A DNA stretch of 64,000 nt from Iamia sp038233075 (GTDB lineage Bacteria > Actinomycetota > Acidimicrobiia > Acidimicrobiales > Iamiaceae), in contig JBBSMQ010000018.1 in NCBI GenBank assembly GCA_038233075.1, forward strand, positions 1 to 64,000. The letters run 5' to 3'. Below, in pieces: positions 10,655-19,895 of the stretch. How positions within the stretch are numbered: the stretch's first letter is position 1; each line of letters opens with the position of its first letter. Below the pieces are notes generated by a model, which worked only from the letters and a program-made list of their open reading frames with translations, had not been told where the DNA came from and did no database searches. The translations under genes and the position numbers were made by a program.

Positions 10655-13600
10655 TCAGTCGGCGGGCGCCGCCGGGGGCGAGGAGGCGAGCGCGGTGGCT
10701 CCTGCCTCGGACGGGTCGGACGGCGCCGGAGCGGAGGGATCGGCGGCGTGGCTCGACGGGTGGCGGTCGTCCCCGAGCCCGCCGCCCTCCGGCCACCACC
10801 GGCCGGTGCGCAGGCGGGTGACGACGAGCTCCAGGCCGAGGAGCAGCACCGCGGTGTAGGCCAGTCCGTGGGTGAGGGTGAACTGCTCGGGCCACCGGAA
10901 GCCGGGTTCGTACTTGAAGCGGAACTGCTGGACGTCGATGTAGAGGGCGGCCAGGGCGAGCAGGGCCGCGGGCCCGAGCGCGACCAGCGGGCGGGCGAAC
11001 GCCAGGCGCAGACCGAGCACGGCGGCGGCACCCAGCACGATGGCGCTCACGGGGTTGACGGCGAGGAAGCCGATGGCGGCGACGCCGAGGGCAACGGCGA
11101 TGGTGGCAGGCCACCCCGGAGCCGAGCCGGAGGAGCGGACGGCGCCGCTGAGGTCGAGGGGGAGCGGCCGCTCGTCGAACAGCGCCACGCCGGCGACCCC
11201 GGCCGCGCCGGGCGCCCGTCGCCGCCAGCGCCAGGGCCGCAGGGCAAGCAGCAGGCAGAGCAGGGCGGCGAGGGCCGATGCGGCCAGGGCCCCGAACACC
11301 ACCCGTTGAGGGGCCCACGTCACCGAGACGGTGACCGGATCGGCGCCCGCGGGGATCAGGAAGGCAGAGGAGTAGCCGTCGGCCAGGACCGGGGGGCCGA
11401 GGTCCTCGCCGTCGATCGAGGCGGTCCAGCCCGGGTTGTCGCTCTGGCCGATCACCAGCCAGGTGTCCTCGTCGCGAGGGCCGACCTCGATGGTGGAGCG
11501 CCAGCGATCCTGGTCGGTGACCCGGCTCGGGACCGTCGTGGGGTCGGGCAGGAGCAGGCCTCCGCCCTGGTGGGCGGCGCCCCCGGCGTCGGAGCGCAGG
11601 GTGAGGGAGTCGACCTGGAGCCCGAGGTCGCGGCCGTCGCCGGTGCGCAGCTGGGAGGAGCCGGCGGGCAGGGACACCGCGTCCTCACAGGGTGAGAGGG
11701 TGAGGGCGTCGCCGGCCCGGGCCTCGGCGCTGGCGCCGGCGAGGCGGACGGGCACCGGCGTGCCGTCCACCCGCACCAGGTCGTCGCGACAGCCGGAGTC
11801 GAAGGTGGCCGGGACCGGATCGACGGCCAGGCCTTCGATGCCCCAGTCGGCGATCCCGACCGGCATGATCACGGCCGCCCCGGAGAGCCAGTCGAGGGTC
11901 TCCACCGGTCGCGAGGCCTCGATCGAGATGCGGATGCTGCTCCCGGTGACGGGCTCGGACAGGTCGAGGGGGACCGTCGTGCGGGCGTCGCGTTCGGTGC
12001 TGTCCTCGATCGCGGGCACATCGACGAGGGCCGCGGTCTCCCCGTCGGCCTCGATCCGGAGACGGGTGGGAACCGTGTGGCGCCCGTCGGCCACGACCTC
12101 CAGGTCCATGTGGTCGAAGGTGATCGGCTGGGCCAGCTCGTAGGAGGTCCACTCCCCGTCCTGGCCGAGGAAGCCGGGGCTCCAGTGGGTGGAGTCGTCG
12201 CCGTCGATGGCGGCCGACGCGCCCGCGGTCAGGTCGCCCGACAGTCGGCGGGATGCATCGGACGTGATGCCACCATCGGCCCGGGCGGGTCGGCCCAGCA
12301 GCTCGTCGAGCAGGGCCTCGGGGGTGGTGGGCGAGAGTCGGCCTGTCCCCGTGAGCCCGAAGTCGCGAGCCGAGGGCAGCTCCACGTCGCGCACCAACGT
12401 GGGCTCCTCGTCGCTGCGCAGCGCGGCGGTGGGGCGGGTCCGCTTGCGAGTGAGGACGAGGGCCAGGGGGTGATCGGCGGAGGCCGGGCCGACGGCGTCG
12501 AGGGCGAAGGTGGGGAGCCGGATGGACTCGTCCAGGCGGACATCGCCATCGCCCAGGCGGATGTCGGCGAAGCCGACGGGGCCGAGGTCGTCGTAGATCT
12601 TGCGGCGTCCCGGGTCGGTGTCGGTGATCTCGATGTCGAGGGTGGAGAAGGTGCGCTCCGGGAACTGGAGCCACTCACCCTCGCCGTCGCGCGAGGCTAG
12701 GGAAAGGTCGAGGTCGACCGGGTCGCCGCCGTCGAAGCGGAGACGCACCTTGGTGATCCAGCGGTTCTGCACCGTCTTCTGGGCTTGCAGCAGGCGGATC
12801 GAGTCGGTGGTCCGGGGCGTGTCGTAGTCGAGCTCGATGCGCTCGCCGATCACCGGGCTGAAGGCGCCGGCGGCCCACGAGGTGCGCAGGTCGTCGTCGA
12901 GGGCGGCCGCGGCGCGCTCCTCAGGGGTGTAGCTCACGGGGTTCCCGTAGCCCGAGGCCCGGACGGTGACCCCGCCGGCGGCCTCGGCGACGGTCTGGGC
13001 GTCGGTCTCGGCGTCGAGGAAGACCGGCAGGCGGTTGTCGGTGGGGTCGGGGGTCAGCAGGTCCTCGTCGGCCCGCTCGGTCAGGCCCTCGGTCTCGTGC
13101 ACGACGCCCCAGCGCTGCGCGGCCTTGCGGTTGGAGTCGGTGATCACGAGCGGGGCGCCCTCGGGCGTGGCATCGACGAGGGCGTCGGATCCGCCGCCGC
13201 CGTCGGCTGCGAACGACGCCGAGTACCGGATGAGCTCCTCACCGTCGATGAGCCCGGCGGCGGCGGCGGCGATGAGCCCGTCGGCGCTGCCGGCGACCAG
13301 GACCGTCGAGGACTCCGGCTTGGCGGCCACGATGGAGGGATCCCCCTCGACGGTGAACAGGCCCACCTTGGGAGGGTTGGGCAGGTCGGGGTCGGCGCCC
13401 AGCTCGATCTCGTCCTGGAGGGGCAGCCTCGGGTCGGGGATGTTGGGCTCGTCGCCACCGAATCCGGTGACCGCCCCCAGCCCGGGCGCCTCCCGCATGA
13501 GGTCGAACACCTGTCGGGGCCGGATGAGGTTGTAGCGCTCGTAGGCCAGATCGCCGCGCAGGACCACGTCGCCGGCGCCCATCAGGCGGGCGATGGGCGC

Positions 13601-15190
13601 CACCGCCTCGGGCTCCAGCACCGCCTCCTGCATCTGGCGGTCGAGGGCGTTGACCAGGTCGGCGGCCGGCGGGGTGCCGTAGGGGATGAGCTCGCGTGCC
13701 ACGTAGGGCCGGTCGGTCAGCCCCGGGGTGATGGGGTCGACGGTGTCACCCCACCGGTACGACGCGAAGTCGGCGCCGGGCACCTCGAGGATGCGGGAGC
13801 CGTGGCCCCCGTCGGCCACCCGGTCCCGGGCGTCGATCTCCGCCGCTGCCTGGGTCCAGTACGTCGGCACCTCCTCGGGCCGCTCCAGGTTGTTGGCGAC
13901 CATCTGGCCCCGCCAGAGGGGGGGCAGGGCGACGATGGCCAGCACCACCAGGGCGCCGGCGGCCGGTCGCTCCAGGCGTCGCACCCGTTGGCCCAGGGCG
14001 GTCACGGCCATGCCCGAGAGCACGGCCAGACCCAGGCTGAGGAGGGGCACGGCGCGGGGCAGGCTGCGCATGGCCAGCCCGGCCTGGGACTGCAGGAACG
14101 CCTTGAACCCGTTGCCCAGGGGCGCGGGGTCGTCCCACGGGTAGGCCCCGATGGCCACGACCAGTCCGATGACCACCAGGGAGGCGAAGAAGGCGCGGTG
14201 GCGCCAGCGGACCAGCGCCGCGCTCAGCAGGCCGATCACCGGCACCGCGTAGGTGATGAGGATGAGCAGCGGGTTCTGGGTGTAGGCGACCGAGGGCTCG
14301 ATCCACGCGCCGAGCTTGTCGTCGCCGTAGAAGTACCAGTAGCCGAGGCCGCGCAGGAGCTCGGGCGCGGACGACGCCTCGGCCACCGTCCGGGCCGTCT
14401 CGGTGTAGAGGAGCACGTCGAGGCCGAAGGACCCCTGGGCCCACAGCCCGGCGATCCACCACAGCGACGTGCCGAGGGAGAGCACGCCGATGCGGGCGGT
14501 GACCGCCAACGCGTCGCGGAAGCGGATCTCGCGCAGCACGAAGGTGGCGTAGGGGATCCAGAGGGCGGGCGCGATGCCCACCAGGAGCAGGGCGGTGGCG
14601 TTGCTCGACCCGACGGTGGGCACGGCGAGGGCGAACAGGGCCGGGTGGACCCAGGATCGCTGGCGCGTGGCGCGGATGGTGAGGCCCAGCATCCAGCCCA
14701 GGGCGGTGAACGGCAGCAGCAGGGCCGAGATGCGGGCCCCGAGGGTGAGCACGTAAGGGGACAGGGCGTAGACGAACATGGCCACGGTGACGCCCGGGCC
14801 GGACTGGCCCAGGCTGCGCAGCAGGTACCGCACCCCCAGGCCGGCGAAGAACAGGATGGACCCGAGCCACAGCCGCTGGGCCAGCCAGTCCGGCAGCCCG
14901 AGGGTCTCGGCCGTCCAGTAGAAGGGGCCCATCGGCCACAGGTAGCCGATGTTCTGGTGGGGGACGGTCCCCAGACCGATGTTGGGGTCCCACATCGACC
15001 AGGCCCGGCTCAGCAGCCGGGCCGGCTCCAGGTACAGGTAGGACTTGGTGTCGGCTCCGACCTGGCCCCGGTGGGTGACCAGCAGCGGGAGGTAGCAGAT
15101 GGCGCCGAGCAGCGCGATCGGTGCCCACGGGCGCAGGGCGTCGCGTCGTGAGGTCGACGGCGCCGGGGGCGCCGCGGTCGTGGTGCTCAC
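10655..15190 (-). CDS. AftD-like alpha-(1->3)-arabinofuranosyltransferase family membrane protein (DUF3367)
   Basis: About 1,511 residues. Residues 1-430 form a multi-spanning GT-C core with the family segment YLYLEPARLLSRAWSMWDP near the first periplasmic loop, followed by HQNIGYLWPMGPFYW. A large extracytoplasmic part contains at least two discoidin-like carbohydrate-binding segments (around AALDDDLRTSWAAG and AIDGDDSTHWSPG). Several helices end the protein (LAASALAALLCLLLALRPW onward). In mycobacteria AftD adds arabinofuranose from decaprenyl-phosphoarabinose to arabinan. Here the acceptor is unknown. The GTG at 15190 was chosen because the extra 87 upstream codons run through the neighbouring GT4 gene. 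It lies 28 bases behind that gene, so the two form an operon. Confidence 0.9.
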   Translation of the reverse strand: MSTTTAAPPAPSTSRRDALRPWAPIALLGAICYLPLLVTHRGQVGADTKSYLYLEPARLLSRAWSMWDPNIGLGTVPHQNIGYLWPMGPFYWTAETLGLPDWLAQRLWLGSILFFAGLGVRYLLRSLGQSGPGVTVAMFVYALSPYVLTLGARISALLLPFTALGWMLGLTIRATRQRSWVHPALFALAVPTVGSSNATALLLVGIAPALWIPYATFVLREIRFRDALAVTARIGVLSLGTSLWWIAGLWAQGSFGLDVLLYTETARTVAEASSAPELLRGLGYWYFYGDDKLGAWIEPSVAYTQNPLLILITYAVPVIGLLSAALVRWRHRAFFASLVVIGLVVAIGAYPWDDPAPLGNGFKAFLQSQAGLAMRSLPRAVPLLSLGLAVLSGMAVTALGQRVRRLERPAAGALVVLAIVALPPLWRGQMVANNLERPEEVPTYWTQAAAEIDARDRVADGGHGSRILEVPGADFASYRWGDTVDPITPGLTDRPYVARELIPYGTPPAADLVNALDRQMQEAVLEPEAVAPIARLMGAGDVVLRGDLAYERYNLIRPRQVFDLMREAPGLGAVTGFGGDEPNIPDPRLPLQDEIELGADPDLPNPPKVGLFTVEGDPSIVAAKPESSTVLVAGSADGLIAAAAAGLIDGEELIRYSASFAADGGGGSDALVDATPEGAPLVITDSNRKAAQRWGVVHETEGLTERADEDLLTPDPTDNRLPVFLDAETDAQTVAEAAGGVTVRASGYGNPVSYTPEERAAAALDDDLRTSWAAGAFSPVIGERIELDYDTPRTTDSIRLLQAQKTVQNRWITKVRLRFDGGDPVDLDLSLASRDGEGEWLQFPERTFSTLDIEITDTDPGRRKIYDDLGPVGFADIRLGDGDVRLDESIRLPTFALDAVGPASADHPLALVLTRKRTRPTAALRSDEEPTLVRDVELPSARDFGLTGTGRLSPTTPEALLDELLGRPARADGGITSDASRRLSGDLTAGASAAIDGDDSTHWSPGFLGQDGEWTSYELAQPITFDHMDLEVVADGRHTVPTRLRIEADGETAALVDVPAIEDSTERDARTTVPLDLSEPVTGSSIRISIEASRPVETLDWLSGAAVIMPVGIADWGIEGLAVDPVPATFDSGCRDDLVRVDGTPVPVRLAGASAEARAGDALTLSPCEDAVSLPAGSSQLRTGDGRDLGLQVDSLTLRSDAGGAAHQGGGLLLPDPTTVPSRVTDQDRWRSTIEVGPRDEDTWLVIGQSDNPGWTASIDGEDLGPPVLADGYSSAFLIPAGADPVTVSVTWAPQRVVFGALAASALAALLCLLLALRPWRWRRRAPGAAGVAGVALFDERPLPLDLSGAVRSSGSAPGWPATIAVALGVAAIGFLAVNPVSAIVLGAAAVLGLRLAFARPLVALGPAALLALAALYIDVQQFRFKYEPGFRWPEQFTLTHGLAYTAVLLLGLELVVTRLRTGRWWPEGGGLGDDRHPSSHAADPSAPAPSDPSEAGATALASSPPAAPAD

Positions 15191-15218
15191 GCCGTCGTCG
15201 GGTCGCGCCGGACCCTCG

Positions 15219-16379
15219 TCATCCTCGCCGCCAGGCCCGCCACGGCCGGTCGGCCCAGCGCTCGGCCTCCTCGGCCAGAGCGATGAGGATGGCGCGTGCG
15301 GTGGCCTCCCACGTGAAGCGCTGGACGTGCTCACGGGCGCCGGCCGACAGCCGACCCCGCAGCGCGGGGTCCGAGGTGACCGCAGCCAGGTGGGCGGCCA
15401 GCTCGGTCTCGTCGTCGGCGAGGAGGCCGCTGCGCCCATCGGCGACGGCATCGACCTGACCGGGGATGCGGGTGGCGACGGCGGGGGTGCCGCAGGCTGC
15501 CGCCTCGGTGAGGGTCATGTTCCAGCCCTCCCGGACCGAGGACGAGGCGATGACCCAGGCCCGGCGGTAGAGGTCGAGCAGCTCGTCGTCGCTCACCCGC
15601 CCGGCCAGGGTGACCCACTCGTGCGCGTCGAGGCTGGTGATCAGCTCCTCGAGCTCGCTGCGCAGCGGACCGGTGCCGGCGATGACCAGCTCCAGGTCAG
15701 GGGTGGTGCGGCGAGCCTCGGCGGCGGCGCAGATGAGCCGGTCGAAGCGCTTCACCGGGGCCAGGCGGCCGACGGCCACCACCAGAGGCCGCTCCGACAG
15801 GGGTCCCTCCGGTGTGAAGCGGGGATCGACCCCGGGCGGGACCACGTCGACCCGGTCGGCGCGGAACCCGAGCTCCACCATCTCGTCCTTGGACGAGGGG
15901 GAGAGGGTGATCATGCGGCTGCGCCGGTAGATCAGGGGGGCGACCCGGCGCTCGACGGTGTCGCCCACCTTGGCCAGGTTGGGCGGCAGCACCAGCTTCC
16001 ACATGTCGGCGTGGACGTGGTGCAGCAGCACGACGCGGGGGACGGTGGCCCACAGCGGGGAGAAGAAGGGCATGCCGTTCCAGACCTCGACCAGGCCGTC
16101 GGGGCGACCGTGGCGGCGGCGGATCTCGGCCACGGCGGTGCGGGGGAACACCTGGTAGCGGCCGGCCTTGCGCACCACCTCGTAGCCGTCGCGCTGGCCG
16201 TGGTTGGGATGGCCCTGGGCCCACGAGGTGCGCATCATGACGTCGAGGCCGGACTTGGCCCAGAGCCGGGCCACGTTGGCCGCGTGGACCTCGGATCCGC
16301 CGGCCTCCACGTCGTCGAGGTCGCGCCAGGCGATGAGGTGGATCCGCTGGAGGCCGGCGGCCGCCGCGATGTCCCCCAT
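15219..16379 (-). CDS. Glycosyltransferase family 4 (GT-B fold)
   Basis: 386 residues from the ATG at 16379. A TTG at 16427 would add a Pro-rich 16-residue extension and cannot be excluded. The N-terminal domain has GGSEVHAANVARLW. The C-terminal nucleotide-sugar domain has VVAVGRLAPVKRFDRLI and the EGWNMTLTEAAACGTPAVAT loop with the E-x7-E-type signature. It transfers a sugar from a nucleotide donor in the cytoplasm. Upstream of the AftD-like gene in one operon, so a role in making or priming the same glycan is likely. Confidence 0.9.
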   Translation of the reverse strand: MGDIAAAAGLQRIHLIAWRDLDDVEAGGSEVHAANVARLWAKSGLDVMMRTSWAQGHPNHGQRDGYEVVRKAGRYQVFPRTAVAEIRRRHGRPDGLVEVWNGMPFFSPLWATVPRVVLLHHVHADMWKLVLPPNLAKVGDTVERRVAPLIYRRSRMITLSPSSKDEMVELGFRADRVDVVPPGVDPRFTPEGPLSERPLVVAVGRLAPVKRFDRLICAAAEARRTTPDLELVIAGTGPLRSELEELITSLDAHEWVTLAGRVSDDELLDLYRRAWVIASSSVREGWNMTLTEAAACGTPAVATRIPGQVDAVADGRSGLLADDETELAAHLAAVTSDPALRGRLSAGAREHVQRFTWEATARAILIALAEEAERWADRPWRAWRRG

Positions 16380-16455
16380 CTTGGGCGCCGGCGTCGGGGC
16401 GGGTGGGGGCAGGGAGGAGGGGGTCAACGGTTCACGAGGGGGGGTGAGCTGCAGG

Positions 16456-16461
16456 TAGTGT
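16456..16461 (+). promoter_or_regulatory. Possible -10 box for the methyltransferase/GT2 pair
   Basis: TAGTGT stands 120 bases before the methyltransferase ATG and would give a leader of about 115 bases. No convincing -35 is seen. Confidence 0.25.
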
Positions 16462-16581
16462 GGCCGCCTGCACCGCGCCGGGCAGCCGTCTCACGTTAGA
16501 GCACGGGTCTCCTGGTGGCGTGGTCACGTCGGGCTCCTTGGCCCGGCGCCCCGGACCCGATCTGACCCGAACCCTGCACCG

Positions 16582-17337
16582 ATGACCCACCCTGCTCCAC
16601 CCGACTTCTCCGCCACCCTGGCCGACGTGGCCGACATTCAGGGCTGGATGACAGACGGCCAGGCCCGGCTCCTCTGGGACGGCGCTCGCACGGTGCCCGA
16701 CGACGGGCGCATCGTCGAGATCGGGAGCTTCCGCGGACGCTCGACGGTCGTGCTGGCCCGGGCCGCGGCACCCGGGGTCGAGGTCGTCGCCATCGACCCC
16801 CACGCCGGCAACGACCGAGGCCCCCAGGAGATCGACGGGTACGTGGACGAGGCCGCCCTCGACCACGAGGTGTTCAGCGCCAACCTCGAGGGGGCCCGGG
16901 TGCGCGAGCGCGTCACCCACGTCCGGGCCTTCTCCGACGCCGCCCACGGCGAGGTGCCCGACCCCATCGACCTCCTCTACATCGACGGTGCCCACCGCTA
17001 CGGCCCGGCCCGGACCGACATCCGGGACTGGGGGGCCCGGGTCCCTCCGGGCGGGACGCTGCTCATCCACGACTCCTTCAGCTCGATCGGGGTCACCCTC
17101 GCCATCCTGCGGGAGCTGTTCGTCGGCTCCCGGTGGCGCTACGTGGGCCGGTCCGAGTCGATGACCGAGTACCGGCGGGAGCCGCTGTCCCCCAAGGCCC
17201 GGGTGGCCAACGCCGTGCACCAGGCCCTCGAGCTGCCCTGGTTCGCTCGCAACGTGCTCATCAAGGTGCTCATCACCATCCGCCTGGGTCAGCTGACGAG
17301 GCTCCTGGGTCACGATCCGTCCACCTGGCCCTACTGA
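16582..17337 (+). CDS. Class I SAM-dependent methyltransferase (Methyltransf_24 type)
   Basis: 251 residues. The SAM-binding motif IVEIGSFRGRSTVVLA lies at about 44-59, VEVVAIDPHAG follows as the acidic-loop strand, and PIDLLYIDGAHRYGPARTDI is typical of the Methyltransf_24 group, which is often found with polysaccharide genes and methylates sugars. It precedes the GT2 synthase by 16 bases and is probably co-transcribed with it. The target is not known. Confidence 0.85.
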   Translation: MTHPAPPDFSATLADVADIQGWMTDGQARLLWDGARTVPDDGRIVEIGSFRGRSTVVLARAAAPGVEVVAIDPHAGNDRGPQEIDGYVDEAALDHEVFSANLEGARVRERVTHVRAFSDAAHGEVPDPIDLLYIDGAHRYGPARTDIRDWGARVPPGGTLLIHDSFSSIGVTLAILRELFVGSRWRYVGRSESMTEYRREPLSPKARVANAVHQALELPWFARNVLIKVLITIRLGQLTRLLGHDPSTWPY

Positions 17338-17353
17338 ATCGGCGGGAGTTCCC

Positions 17354-18064
17354 ATGACCTACGAGAAGCTGTCCATCGTCATGCCCGTCTACAACGAGGC
17401 GGCCACCCTGCGCACGGCGCTGGGGCGTCTCCTGGCCGTGGAGATGCCGCTGCCCACCGAGATCGTCATCGTCGACGACGGGTCCTCCGACAGCTGCACC
17501 GACCTCATCGCCGACCTGGTCGACGACGAGCGGGTGCGCCTGGTCCGCCAGGAGCCCAACCAGGGCAAGGGCAAGGCCCTGGTCCGGGGCTTCGACGAGG
17601 CCCGGGGCGACCTGCTGACCATCCTCGACGCCGACCTCGAGTACGACCCTCGGGACATCCCCAACCTGTGCCAGCCGGCCCTGGCCGGGGAGACCCGCGT
17701 CGTTTACGGCGCCCGGTCCTACGGCGGCCACGCCGCCTACTCCTTCTGGTTCGTGATCGGCAACAAGCTGGTCGCCATCTGGGCCAGCATGCTGTTCGAC
17801 GCCTGGCTGACCGACGTCGAGACGTGCCTGAAGCTGGCCCCCCGCTCGCTGTGGCAGGAGATGGGCATCCGCAGCTCCGGCTTCGGCATCGAGGCCGAGG
17901 TCACCGGCAAGCTCTTGGCGCGGGGGGAGCGCATCTTCGAGGTGCCGATCTCCTACAAGGCCCGCGGCCGCGAGGACGGCAAGAAGATCGAGTGGACCGA
18001 CGGCGTCGAGGCCCTCTGGATCCTGCTCAAGATCCGCTTCGGCAGCCGTCGGGGTCGGCGCTAG
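17354..18064 (+). CDS. Glycosyltransferase family 2, polyprenyl-phosphate sugar synthase-like
   Basis: 236 residues of the DPM1/DPG-synthase type. LSIVMPVYNEAATLR opens the GT-A fold, IVDDGSSDSC holds the UDP/GDP-binding aspartates and LTILDADLEYDP contains the metal-binding DxD. No C-terminal membrane helices are present, as in soluble DPM synthases. It would attach a sugar to a polyprenyl phosphate on the cytoplasmic face, supplying GT-C enzymes encoded nearby. A GGGAG ribosome-binding site ends six bases before the ATG. It ends 13 bases from the convergent GT-C gene. Confidence 0.9.
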   Translation: MTYEKLSIVMPVYNEAATLRTALGRLLAVEMPLPTEIVIVDDGSSDSCTDLIADLVDDERVRLVRQEPNQGKGKALVRGFDEARGDLLTILDADLEYDPRDIPNLCQPALAGETRVVYGARSYGGHAAYSFWFVIGNKLVAIWASMLFDAWLTDVETCLKLAPRSLWQEMGIRSSGFGIEAEVTGKLLARGERIFEVPISYKARGREDGKKIEWTDGVEALWILLKIRFGSRRGRR

Positions 18065-18077
18065 TTCTCTGTCCCGG

Positions 18078-19895
18078 TCAGGCCGAGGCGGAGGGGGTGA
18101 CGATCACCGCGGTCGGGAGGAACAGCTCGACCATCTCGCTGATGTCGGCCACCACCTCGTCGGGGAGGTCGGGCTCGGCCAGCAGGACGGCGAACAGGCT
18201 GCCCCCGGCCCGGAGGGCATCGGCCTGCTCGGCCAGGTCGAGGGTCTCGAGGCGGTCGGCGACCCGACCGCGCAGGGTGGCGTAGCGGCGCTGCTCGGCG
18301 GGGCTGCGGACGTCGGCCCGAGCCACCACCTCCGCCCCGGGGAGGGCTGCGGTCTCCTCGATCGCCTCGTCGCCGCTGACGACCCAGACCACATCGTCGG
18401 CCTCGTCGCCGTCGATGACCCGGTGGGGCTCGGCCGCGGCGGAGAACGCCTCGTCCACGCCGACGTCGAAGCCCTGACGCTCGAGCTCGAGCACCATGCC
18501 GATGCCGACGCCGCCGAGGGCCGCGGGGTCGCGCCACCGCACGAGGTGGCGGGCATCGGCCTCGAGGGAGGCGGTGGTGGGCTCGATGAGGGCGGTGATG
18601 GTGTCGGACTGGCGCTCGCTGGACACCTCGGTCCCGGCGAAGCGGGTGCCCCCGGCGACCAGACCGACGAGGAGCGCCAGGGCCACCGCGACCGGCACCA
18701 GGGGCTCGGCCGCCCGCGACCGCTGGGCCCGGAGGGCGCTCACCACGTGCGCACCGGTCGCGACCAGCAGGAAACCGGTGAGGGTCCAGGTCCACTTGAA
18801 GAGGTACACGAAGGCGATGCCGAAGATGCGGCTGATGCCGACCCACGCGGCGAGCAGGGCCACGGCCAGCACCACGTCGAGAGCACGCCAGCGGGGGGGC
18901 AGGCGGCGGCGGGCCACCAGAGCGGTGCCGACCCACGCCAGGAGCAGTGCGATCCCGCCCAGGGGCACGCCCGCGGTGGACTCGGCGCCGCGCATCAGCC
19001 CTCCGGTGGGGTCGAGCTGGAGCACGAGCAGGTGCAGAGCTCGGCCGGGGCCCACGTAGGGGGCATCGGGGTGGGTGAAGGAGTAACGGAGGGCGGAGAG
19101 GTTCCCGGGGTCGTTGGTCGCCTGGTCCACCAGCGGAGGCACCCAGAGCAGAACGGTGAGGGCCAGGGCGCCGCCGAGCCAGGGGAGGAGGCGCGCCAGC
19201 CCACCCGCGGATCGGGTGCGCCACGCGTCCCATCCCGCGGCGACCCCGGCCAGCCCGCACAGGGTCAGCGCCACCGGGGGGGTGCTGGCGTGGGTCTGGA
19301 CCACGTGGGACGCGGCGCCCGCCACCACCAGCAGCATCCACCGGTGGCCCAGGAGGACCCCCCATGTGCCCACGATCAGGGCCGGGAACCACATGAGGGG
19401 CAGGGTCGGGTTCCAGGGCATCAGCATGGCCTCGGGGCCGTAGCCGCTGACCAGCAGCAAGGCCACGGCGCCCACCGCGGCGGCCACCCGCCGACCCCCG
19501 ATGCGCAGGGCACAGACCGCGGCCAGGGTGGCACCGGCCAGGTTGGCGACGGCCACGGCCACGTTGACCGCCCACGACGAGGCACCGAACAGGCGCCAGG
19601 TGGGCCACATCGACCAGAACATGGTCGGGCCCGGGTGACTGCCCTGCTGGCCGTCGGGACCGAGGATGCGGCCCGCCGCTCCGACCAGCGGGGGGTGGGA
19701 CCACAGCGAGAGGAGGCGCAGGTTGTTCTGCCCGTAGTCCCCGACGGGATACCAGGTGTGACGGGCCAGCAGGGCCAGCCCCAGGATGAGGGGCAGGGCC
19801 ACGGCGGCGGGGGTCAACCACCACAGCCGTTCGAGCCCGGCGGCCCTCCCGACAGCGGGGCGCGAGGCGCGAGCCGGGGTACCTCGGGTCATCAT
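18078..19895 (-). CDS. Multi-spanning GT-C-like membrane glycosyltransferase
   Basis: 605 residues with about ten hydrophobic helices in the first 440 and a soluble C-terminal domain of about 160 residues. The first periplasmic loop after the N-terminal helix is acidic and aromatic (WYPVGDYGQNNLRLL), where GT-C enzymes hold their catalytic aspartate. Annotated relatives are only loosely described as glycosyltransferases. The start overlaps the upstream stop in ATGATGA, so it is translated together with the spermine-synthase-like gene. Substrate unknown; lipid-linked sugar is the expected donor. Confidence 0.78.
   Translation of the reverse strand: MMTRGTPARASRPAVGRAAGLERLWWLTPAAVALPLILGLALLARHTWYPVGDYGQNNLRLLSLWSHPPLVGAAGRILGPDGQQGSHPGPTMFWSMWPTWRLFGASSWAVNVAVAVANLAGATLAAVCALRIGGRRVAAAVGAVALLLVSGYGPEAMLMPWNPTLPLMWFPALIVGTWGVLLGHRWMLLVVAGAASHVVQTHASTPPVALTLCGLAGVAAGWDAWRTRSAGGLARLLPWLGGALALTVLLWVPPLVDQATNDPGNLSALRYSFTHPDAPYVGPGRALHLLVLQLDPTGGLMRGAESTAGVPLGGIALLLAWVGTALVARRRLPPRWRALDVVLAVALLAAWVGISRIFGIAFVYLFKWTWTLTGFLLVATGAHVVSALRAQRSRAAEPLVPVAVALALLVGLVAGGTRFAGTEVSSERQSDTITALIEPTTASLEADARHLVRWRDPAALGGVGIGMVLELERQGFDVGVDEAFSAAAEPHRVIDGDEADDVVWVVSGDEAIEETAALPGAEVVARADVRSPAEQRRYATLRGRVADRLETLDLAEQADALRAGGSLFAVLLAEPDLPDEVVADISEMVELFLPTAVIVTPSASA

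Noticed and set aside
12785..15151. 788-residue plus-strand ORF opposite the AftD-like gene
   Set aside because: Antisense shadow of a strongly supported gene; no domain, and Gly/Asp/His-rich composition.
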